Positions 1-4,118 of a stretch of DNA of 5,731 bases are shown here, piece after piece. Source of the stretch: Oscillospiraceae bacterium (lineage in GTDB: Bacteria > Bacillota > Clostridia > Oscillospirales > Oscillospiraceae). Numbering within the stretch: position 1 is the stretch's first letter; each line of letters starts with the position of its first letter. A program made the translations under genes and the position numbers. Under the pieces are notes generated by a model. The model saw only the letters and a list, made by a program, of their open reading frames with translations, was not told the origin of the DNA and searched no databases. Location: the NCBI GenBank assembly GCA_028705905.1, contig JAQWCP010000113.1, positions 1 to 5,731 of the forward strand, in the 5' to 3' direction.

Positions 1-120
1 TACAGATTCAATTAAATCGTGCAGTTTCCGGTTCTCTACATGCTTTTCAATTGTAGCGGCAACGGTATTCTCCTATCCGGAATACGTATGCACTACATAC
101 CATTTTGCACTCTCAGCCAT
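1..120 (-). pseudogene. nusG: NusG transcription factor, 5' part only, with in-frame amber stop at codon 16
   Basis: NusG binds RNA polymerase through its NGN domain and modulates pausing, termination and transcription-translation coupling. Only 40 codons are visible; the gene runs off the left edge. The start (MAESAKWYVVHTYSG) matches the NusG N-terminus, and after the stop the frame continues as ENTVAATIEKHVENRKLHDL, also NusG-like. Codon 16 (complement of 73-75) is TAG, where family members carry Tyr or Phe (YSGYEN or FSGFEG type). A one-base change from TAT or TAC would explain it. No ATG, GTG or TTG follows in frame before the edge, so re-initiation is not evident. The gene starts 10 nt after secE, with purine-rich sequence overlapping the secE stop as its ribosome binding site. 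Identity is firm. Whether the gene is really broken is not: a base-call error is the simplest reading. Confidence 0.85.
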
Positions 121-130
121 GACAGCGCCC

Positions 131-433
131 CTATCCTTGTGCCAAAGCGATCAATGCTTTGGCACCGCCGGCCGCCAACCAGTCGAAGACCCAGATAAAC
201 ACACCCACGACAACGACACAGGCAATGACGGTTGCCGTATGGTTCACTGTTTGCTTGGTGGAAGGCCACTGTACCTTTTTTAATTCGCTCCGCATCTCCC
301 GGAACCAACGGCTTATGCCGCGACCAGCCCGTACGAAGAAATTCGGCTTCTTTTTCACAGGTGCCTTCTTCTGCTTTTTGGAAACTTCAGAAGATTCACC
401 TGTTGTTACTTCTTTCTTGGGGTTTTCAGCCAT
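131..433 (-). CDS. secE: Preprotein translocase subunit SecE
   Basis: Small essential subunit of the SecYEG channel, which clamps SecY in the cytoplasmic membrane. The product has 100 residues. Residues 1-30 are a Lys/Glu-rich cytosolic extension. An amphipathic stretch follows at about 35-60 with the family signature ELKKVQWPS at 50-58. A single hydrophobic segment lies at about 67-88 (valine-rich, then FIWVFDWL). This is the one-membrane-span form usual in Gram-positive bacteria. The ATG at 433 is preceded by AAAGGA at 9 nt spacing. The gene lies 36 nt after rpmG and 10 nt before nusG, the classic order. It ends in TAG; readthrough would add only five residues before TGA. Confidence 0.96.
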   Translation of the reverse strand: MAENPKKEVTTGESSEVSKKQKKAPVKKKPNFFVRAGRGISRWFREMRSELKKVQWPSTKQTVNHTATVIACVVVVGVFIWVFDWLAAGGAKALIALAQG

Positions 434-469
434 CGAAGCGCATCCTTTCTCTTAACATGGTACCTGTAC

Positions 470-619
470 TCACTTTGTTTCGTTGTGAACGGTATGCTTT
501 CTACAGAAAGGGCAATACTTGTTCATGGTCAAACGATCAGGGTCATTTTTCTTATTCTTCATTGTGTTGTAGTTCCTTTGTTTGCACTCGGAACATCTTA
601 GGGTGATCTTTACCCGCAT
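470..619 (-). CDS. rpmG: 50S ribosomal protein L33
   Basis: Large-subunit ribosomal protein of 49 residues, starting MRVKITLRCSECKQRNYNT and ending in TGA. It is the zinc-binding form of L33: two CxxC pairs are present, Cys9/Cys12 (CSEC) and Cys36/Cys39 (CPFC). Many bacteria also carry a zinc-free paralogue, which cannot be assessed here. The ATG at 619 follows AAAGGAGGT, with 11 nt between GGAGG and the start, which is slightly long. It is the first gene of the rpmG-secE-nusG unit, behind a promoter at 757-786 and a leader of about 130 nt. Length and motifs fit the family well. Confidence 0.96.
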   Translation of the reverse strand: MRVKITLRCSECKQRNYNTMKNKKNDPDRLTMNKYCPFCRKHTVHNETK

Positions 620-750
620 ACTTAACGGCACCTCCTTTTATATTTGGAACAGGCCAACGCCTCCTCCTATTGCCTCCCTATCCGGCAAACGGTCTCTTTT
701 TGCATAACCACCGAAAAATAGGCAAAAAAAGAAAGCCTTTTCCGACAGGT
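620..750 (-). promoter_or_regulatory. Long 5' leader of rpmG-secE-nusG, possibly structured
   Basis: About 130 nt separate the predicted transcription start from rpmG. By eye, complementary segments could form a three-way junction read on the minus strand: CCTA pairs with TAGG (closing stem), CGGT with ACCG, and TTGCC with GGCAA. A purine-rich AGGAGGAGG lies just after it and the rpmG ribosome binding site AAAGGAGGT follows. A known leader class is not recognised. The stems are short (4-5 bp), so the structure is an inference. The region could also be unstructured leader. Confidence 0.35.
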
Positions 751-756
751 ACAGGT

Positions 757-786
757 ATTTTATCATACCGTCCAGCCCCCGGTCAA
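757..786 (-). promoter_or_regulatory. Sigma-A type promoter for rpmG-secE-nusG
   Basis: On the minus strand the -35 box is TTGACC (781-786) and the -10 box is TAAAAT (757-762), separated by 18 bp. Each box matches the consensus at 5 of 6 positions. An AT-rich tract directly upstream (about 787-805) could act as an UP element. Transcription would start near 750. Confidence 0.7.
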
Positions 787-796
787 GGTTTATTTT

Positions 797-840
797 AAAA
801 AAAAACGCATTTGGCGCGTATATCCTAATATAGCCAGCGC
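797..840 (-). terminator. Weak hairpin plus T9 tract downstream of asnA
   Basis: Read on the minus strand, TGGC/GCCA and TATAT/ATATA arms with a 3-nt bulge form an imperfect hairpin with a TAGG loop. Six nt later comes a run of nine T (797-805). It lies downstream of the stronger hairpin at 841-892 and may supply the U-tract which that one lacks. Confidence 0.45.
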
Positions 841-892
841 AACAGGCCCCGCCGGAAATGAGCCGCTTCAGCTCGTTCCGGCGGCGCCTGTT
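841..892 (-). terminator. Strong GC-rich hairpin after asnA, probable terminator without its own U-tract
   Basis: The 17-nt arms at 841-857 and 876-892 are complementary except at one position. Inner arms GAGC (860-863) and GCTC (871-874) extend the stem. The hairpin begins 18 nt after the asnA stop. No T-run follows it directly on either strand; the nearest on the minus strand is at 797-805. It may be part of a two-hairpin terminator, or a 3'-end stabiliser of the asnA message. Confidence 0.6.
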
Positions 893-910
893 TGCATCAA
901 ACTTGTTCCA

Positions 911-1918
911 TCACAACAAAACCACGTCGGCTGCTTCGCAGGCGGCGATGGTCTTGTCGTCCCAAACGGAAGCTTGTACTTCCCCAATGTGCGCTTTTCC
1001 CAATAGCAGCATGCTGATTCGAGATTGCCCAATGCCACCGCCCATGGTCAGCGGCAGCTCCCCCGACAACACCTTCTGGTGAAAGGGCAACGCCCTTCTT
1101 TCATCGCATCCGGCCAGTGTCAGCTGACGGTCCATTGCGTCCTGGTCCACCCGAATGCCCATGGAAGACACTTCCAATGCACATTCCAGAGGGGCGCACC
1201 AGAACAACAGATCGCCGTTGAGCGTCCAGTCGTCATAATCCGGTGCTCTGCCGTCATGGGGACGCCCCGACCGCAATGCGCCCCCAATCTGGGAGATAAA
1301 CACCGTTCCCCGTTCTTTTGTATAGATATTCTCCCGTTCCTTGGGTGACTGGGTTGGGTATAAATCTTCCAGTTCCTGAGCGGTGATGAAAGAAACCGTT
1401 CTGTTTAATGTAACAGGGATCTGAGGATAGATTGCTTTTACCTGATCCAACGTATCGCAAATGACATCTGTAATCTGAGTTACAGTATCCTTTAAATATT
1501 CTATCTTCCGGTCTTCTGGGGAGATCACTTTCTCCCAATCCCACTGATCCACATACATGGAATGAAGATTGTCCATCTCTTCATCACGCCGGATGGCGTT
1601 CATATCCGTGTAAAGCCCTTGTCCCACTGGGAATCCATAGCGATAAAGGGCCATTCGTTTCCACTTGGCAAGGGAGTGAACCACTTCGGAAATGGCACCC
1701 GTTTCCAAGCTATCAAACTGCACCGGGCGTTCCACGCCGTTTAGGTTGTCGTTCAGCCCGGTGGAAGGATCGACAAACAGCGGCGCGGACACCCGTTTTA
1801 AATTAAGGGCTGCACACAATCCATCCTCTAATCTCCGTTTCAATATTCCAATGGCCATCTGTGTCTCATACAATGTCAGGCTGGATGCATACCCTGCAGG
1901 GATCCGTGTCTTACTCAT
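911..1918 (-). CDS. asnA: Aspartate-ammonia ligase (asparagine synthetase A)
   Basis: Makes asparagine from aspartate, ammonia and ATP, releasing AMP and pyrophosphate. It is a cytosolic enzyme with a fold like class II aminoacyl-tRNA synthetases. The 335 residues match the usual family length (about 330) from end to end. Conserved blocks include DNLNGVERPVQF near 57-68, HSLAKWKR at 81-88, YVDQWDWE at 122-129, RAPDYDDW at 224-231, LNGDLLFW at 233-240, SSMGIRVD at 251-258 and GGGIGQSR at 293-300. The ATG at 1918 is chosen because GGAGGAG lies just upstream. An in-frame GTG at 1945 would place that ribosome binding site inside the coding region. The gene has its own promoter (1955-1983) and is flanked by hairpins, so it is probably monocistronic. 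The stop is TGA. Confidence 0.97.
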   Translation of the reverse strand: MSKTRIPAGYASSLTLYETQMAIGILKRRLEDGLCAALNLKRVSAPLFVDPSTGLNDNLNGVERPVQFDSLETGAISEVVHSLAKWKRMALYRYGFPVGQGLYTDMNAIRRDEEMDNLHSMYVDQWDWEKVISPEDRKIEYLKDTVTQITDVICDTLDQVKAIYPQIPVTLNRTVSFITAQELEDLYPTQSPKERENIYTKERGTVFISQIGGALRSGRPHDGRAPDYDDWTLNGDLLFWCAPLECALEVSSMGIRVDQDAMDRQLTLAGCDERRALPFHQKVLSGELPLTMGGGIGQSRISMLLLGKAHIGEVQASVWDDKTIAACEAADVVLL

Positions 1919-1926
1919 TGTCGTTA

Positions 1927-1934
1927 CTCCTCCC
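1927..1934 (-). promoter_or_regulatory. Ribosome binding site fixing the asnA start
   Basis: GGGAGGAG on the minus strand, 8 nt from the ATG at 1918. It decides against the longer GTG start at 1945. Confidence 0.85.
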
Positions 1935-1954
1935 ATTTTCTGCACATATGCGAT

Positions 1955-1983
1955 ATTCTAACTGTTTCTTCTGCTCCTGTCAA
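1955..1983 (-). promoter_or_regulatory. Sigma-A type promoter for asnA
   Basis: On the minus strand a perfect -35 box TTGACA (1978-1983) and a -10 box TAGAAT (1955-1960) are separated by exactly 17 bp. The start would be near 1948, giving a leader of about 30 nt with no room for an attenuator. This is the best promoter match in the window. Confidence 0.85.
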
Positions 1984-2000
1984 CCAGTCTCTCTGGCCAC

Positions 2001-2040
2001 AAATACAAAATACGCCGGCAGCTTTGGCCACCGGCGTATT
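2001..2040 (-). terminator. Terminator of the desulfoferrodoxin gene
   Basis: Perfect 10-bp stem: AATACGCCGG (2009-2018) pairs with CCGGCGTATT (2031-2040), with a 12-nt loop. On the minus strand it is followed by a T-rich tail (TTTTGTATTTG). It starts 18 nt after the dfx stop and lies just upstream of the asnA -35 box, so it separates the two units. Confidence 0.8.
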
Positions 2041-2058
2041 GGAAACAAACTACGAAAA

Positions 2059-2442
2059 TTACAGGTCTGTCTTCCACAGTCCATGGAGATTGCAATATGC
2101 GTAAACAGCAATCGCCTCGTCGTCCTGCAGGGCAAACACAGCCTCTGGTTTTGCATTGGGCTGTAAAGACTTTCTCTGGCCGCCCTCTTTTGTCTCCAGA
2201 TAAATCCACTGAATGAAATGTTCCGGCAACATGGGGTGTTCTGTGCTTCCCACTTGCACCTTAACCAGATTGCCTTCCACCGCAACAACCGGTAAATGCT
2301 TTTCGTTGGAGGCCTCTACAGTATTGGGAACGAGAACCTGCATTGCTTCTCCACAGCAAATGGTGTCCACAGGAGATTCCTGTATGATGCCAATGATTTT
2401 ATGGCAATGCTTACATACGTAAAATTTCTGTCCCTGACTCAT
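2059..2442 (-). CDS. dfx: Desulfoferrodoxin (two-iron superoxide reductase)
   Basis: Reduces superoxide to hydrogen peroxide in the cytosol without releasing oxygen, a defence typical of anaerobes; electrons usually come from rubredoxin. The product has 127 residues, the normal size. The N-terminal desulforedoxin-like domain has the four iron ligands Cys10, Cys13, Cys29 and Cys30 (VCKHC and ICCGE). The C-terminal domain has the catalytic iron ligands His49, His69, His75, Cys117 and His120, plus the Glu47-Lys48 pair before His49. All key residues are present, so it should be active. The ATG at 2442 has GAAAGGGG at 8 nt. A longer frame from 2478 would include that site and was rejected. The gene diverges from gap and is monocistronic by its flanking promoter and terminator. 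No rubredoxin gene is in view. Confidence 0.97.
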   Translation of the reverse strand: MSQGQKFYVCKHCHKIIGIIQESPVDTICCGEAMQVLVPNTVEASNEKHLPVVAVEGNLVKVQVGSTEHPMLPEHFIQWIYLETKEGGQRKSLQPNAKPEAVFALQDDEAIAVYAYCNLHGLWKTDL

Positions 2443-2450
2443 TTCAAAAA

Positions 2451-2458
2451 CCCCTTTC
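2451..2458 (-). promoter_or_regulatory. Ribosome binding site fixing the dfx start
   Basis: GAAAGGGG on the minus strand, 8 nt before the ATG at 2442. It supports the 127-residue form over the 139-residue one. Confidence 0.75.
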
Positions 2459-2476
2459 AAATAATTTTTCCTTATC

Positions 2477-2485
2477 ATAATACCA
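2477..2485 (-). promoter_or_regulatory. Probable extended -10 promoter for dfx
   Basis: TGGTATTAT on the minus strand has the TGn extension and a -10 box with 5 of 6 consensus bases. No recognisable -35 box lies 16-18 bp upstream, so it may rely on the extension or on an activator. The start would be near 2470. Confidence 0.5.
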
Positions 2486-2504
2486 TCTTCCCTTTCGTTT
2501 CTTC

Positions 2505-2538
2505 TGTGACCGAATCACAAAATTGACGAAATTTGTGA
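2505..2538. promoter_or_regulatory. Overlapping inverted repeats, candidate operator between dfx and gap
   Basis: Two palindromes share a half-site. The first is TGTGA (2505-2509), five bases, then TCACA (2515-2519). The second has arms TCACAAAATT (2515-2524) and AAATTTGTGA (2529-2538), complementary at 9 of 10 positions around GACG. The first is centred about 42 bp upstream of the predicted dfx start. TGTGA/TCACA half-sites resemble Crp/Fnr-family or Rex operators, but the spacing is one base short of both patterns. The regulator is unknown. Confidence 0.45.
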
Positions 2539-2580
2539 GTATTTTTTCTTTTTTGACGGAAAATAAAAGACGAAAAGGCT

Positions 2581-2608
2581 TTTAAATTCAAACTGCTTGG
2601 TATATAAT
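2581..2608 (+). promoter_or_regulatory. Promoter for gap
   Basis: Perfect -10 box TATAAT at 2603-2608, embedded in TGGTATATAAT. The best -35 candidate is TTTAAA at 2581-2586 (4 of 6, 16-bp spacing), which is weak. The start would be near 2615, giving a leader of about 33 nt. Confidence 0.65.
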
Positions 2609-2647
2609 AAGGAGCCAGTGAAGAAAAAAAGATGGAGGTAGATCATA

Positions 2648-3661
2648 ATGAGTATTAAAGTAGGCATTAACGGGTTCGGGCGTATCGGCCGTCTGGTTTT
2701 CCGCTCGGGCATCAACCGCGAGGATATTGAATTTGTTTGCATCAACAACCCCAACACAGTACCGGAATACCTGGCATATTTGCTGCGGTATGACAGCGTA
2801 CACGGGCGATTCAATGGAGAGATCACCCCAGTGGAAGACGGGGTGATTGTCAATGGGAAAAAGATCCCCATTGTCCATGAATCGGATCCGTCCAACCTGG
2901 ATTGGGCTAAATATGGTGTGGAATATGTCATTGAATGCACCGGCAAATTCACCAAATTGGAGGAGGCCTCCATGCATTTAAAAGCGGGTGCAAAAAAGGT
3001 ATTAATCTCCGCCCCCTCCGCAGACGCGCCTATGTTTGTCATGGGCGTCAATGAGGACACCTACACCACCTCCATGGATGTCATCTCCAGCGCTTCCTGC
3101 ACCACCAACTGCCTGGCCCCTCTTGCCAAAGTGATCGATGACAATTTTGGCATTACCGAAGGCCTGATGACCACGATCCACTCCATCACAGCCACTCAAA
3201 AATCGGTGGACGGTTCTTCTAAACGCGACTGGCGAGCCGGCAGAGCTGCTTCCGGCAACATCATTCCTTCCAGCACCGGCGCGGCCAAAGCCGTTGCAAA
3301 GGTCATCCCCAGCCTGAAAGGAAAGCTCACGGGCATGTCGTTCCGTGTTCCCACGCTGGATGTCTCCGTGGTGGATTTAACTGCGCGTCTGTCGCGCCCC
3401 ACTTCTTATGACGAAATCTGCGCCACCATCCGCAAGGCGTGTGACAACGAGATGAAAGGCATTATGGGGTATACTGACGAACCGCTGGTCTCTTCGGACT
3501 TTATCAGCGACCCCCGCACCTGCATTTTCGATGCCTCTTCCGGCATCGCCCTGTCCGACACATTTGTGAAGCTCGTTGCCTGGTACGACAACGAAATGGG
3601 CTACGCCAGCAAGATGATCGATTTGGTGGCACATATGTATAAAGTGGACCATCAGAACTAA
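2648..3661 (+). CDS. gap: Type I glyceraldehyde-3-phosphate dehydrogenase
   Basis: Glycolytic enzyme that oxidises glyceraldehyde 3-phosphate with phosphate and NAD(P)+ to 1,3-bisphosphoglycerate. The product has 337 residues, full length. The Rossmann motif INGFGRIGR is at 7-15, catalytic Cys151 lies in SASCTTNC, and His178 is in TTIHS. The phosphate-site block GNIIPSSTGAAKA starts at 203, and WYDNEMGY is at 312-319. The sequence resembles the enterobacterial/eukaryotic GapA/GapC branch more than Bacillus GapA. Residue 34 is Asn (CINNP), where NAD-specific enzymes normally have Asp, so cofactor preference is uncertain. The ATG at 2648 follows GGAGG at 2634-2638. It is monocistronic: its own promoter upstream, a strong terminator downstream, and no pgk or tpi in view. 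The stop is TAA. Confidence 0.97.
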   Translation: MSIKVGINGFGRIGRLVFRSGINREDIEFVCINNPNTVPEYLAYLLRYDSVHGRFNGEITPVEDGVIVNGKKIPIVHESDPSNLDWAKYGVEYVIECTGKFTKLEEASMHLKAGAKKVLISAPSADAPMFVMGVNEDTYTTSMDVISSASCTTNCLAPLAKVIDDNFGITEGLMTTIHSITATQKSVDGSSKRDWRAGRAASGNIIPSSTGAAKAVAKVIPSLKGKLTGMSFRVPTLDVSVVDLTARLSRPTSYDEICATIRKACDNEMKGIMGYTDEPLVSSDFISDPRTCIFDASSGIALSDTFVKLVAWYDNEMGYASKMIDLVAHMYKVDHQN

Positions 3662-3672
3662 ATAATAAAATG

Positions 3673-3709
3673 AAAAGCTGCCGCAACAAGGAGTTGCGGC
3701 AGCTTTTTT
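3673..3709. terminator. Bidirectional terminator between gap and crcB
   Basis: A 15-bp perfect stem (arms 3673-3687 and 3693-3707, GCTGCCGCAAC core) has a 5-nt loop. On the plus strand it runs into T6 (3704-3709), 12 nt after the gap stop. On the minus strand it is followed by TTTTCATTTTATTATTT, so it can also end crcB transcripts. This suits convergent genes. Confidence 0.92.
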
Positions 3710-3748
3710 GATCGCTTGTCCCACAAGGCCACGCAATGCAGGCCCTTT

Positions 3749-4114
3749 CTACGCCAAAACCGTCTTCCCAATCAAGCTCCCTAGGAAAACCCCAAACAGG
3801 CACAACAGCAAACTTAGCACCGCATACAAAAGGGCCAGAAATGGCCGACCATCTCCAAATAGGTGGAATGTTTCCAACGAAAACGTAGAAAAGGTGGTAA
3901 ACCCACCGCATACGCCAGTTTTAAGGAATAGTAGCAAATTGGGTGATATCCATTGCCCGGCTGCCGCAGTCACCACACCAATCAGCATGGAGCCTGCAAA
4001 ATTGATCAGCAGCGTCACCAAAGGAAAACTCCCGGCAAGGGGGATCAGTCCGCACAGATACCGGCAGACAGAGCCAAAAAAGCCGCCCACCCCTACAAAT
4101 AAACATGCTGCCAT
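3749..4114 (-). CDS. crcB: Fluoride ion channel CrcB/Fluc
   Basis: Small membrane channel that exports fluoride and protects cytosolic enzymes; it works as an antiparallel homodimer. The product has 121 residues with four hydrophobic segments at roughly 2-22, 30-52, 60-82 and 92-118. Family motifs are present: GVGGFFGSVCRY near 8-19, NFAGSMLIG at 38-46 and CGGFTTFSTFSLET at 69-82, which holds the sodium-site and fluoride-track residues. All are intact, and a single gene implies a homodimer. The ATG at 4114 has AGAGGA at 9 nt. It lies 4 nt after rqcH with its ribosome binding site inside the rqcH end, so it is probably translationally coupled. There is no room for a fluoride riboswitch directly upstream. 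The stop is TAG. Confidence 0.95.
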   Translation of the reverse strand: MAACLFVGVGGFFGSVCRYLCGLIPLAGSFPLVTLLINFAGSMLIGVVTAAAGQWISPNLLLFLKTGVCGGFTTFSTFSLETFHLFGDGRPFLALLYAVLSLLLCLFGVFLGSLIGKTVLA

Positions 4115-4118
4115 CGTC

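Noticed and set aside
73..75. Genome-wide reassignment of TAG to a sense codon, based on the nusG amber
   Set aside because: TAG ends secE and crcB at the expected family lengths. Readthrough of crcB would run through a strong terminator into antisense of gap. Two of the seven visible stops are TAG.
434..469. A tRNA gene between rpmG and secE, as seen in some Bacillota
   Set aside because: The gap is only 36 nt and holds just the secE ribosome binding site.
159..606. Two plus-strand frames across secE and rpmG
   Set aside because: Both are antisense to well-supported genes and show no family features.
731..745. Short hairpin followed by T7 in the rpmG leader as an attenuator
   Set aside because: The stem GAAA/TTTC is only 4 bp and AU-only, too weak to call a terminator.
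1919..1945. N-terminal extension of AsnA from an in-frame GTG
   Set aside because: The extra nine codons contain the ribosome binding site of the ATG at 1918, and family alignment begins after that ATG.
2523..2574. TTGACG at 2523 and 2553 as -35 boxes for gap, with a third GACGAAAA at 2569
   Set aside because: Neither TTGACG has a -10 box at 16-18 bp. The clear TATAAT at 2603 is too far away. The repeats are short and AT-rich, so chance is likely.
2515..3060. 181-codon minus-strand frame overlapping the gap start
   Set aside because: Antisense to the strongly conserved gap gene and its promoter. It has no ribosome binding site worth noting and no family resemblance.
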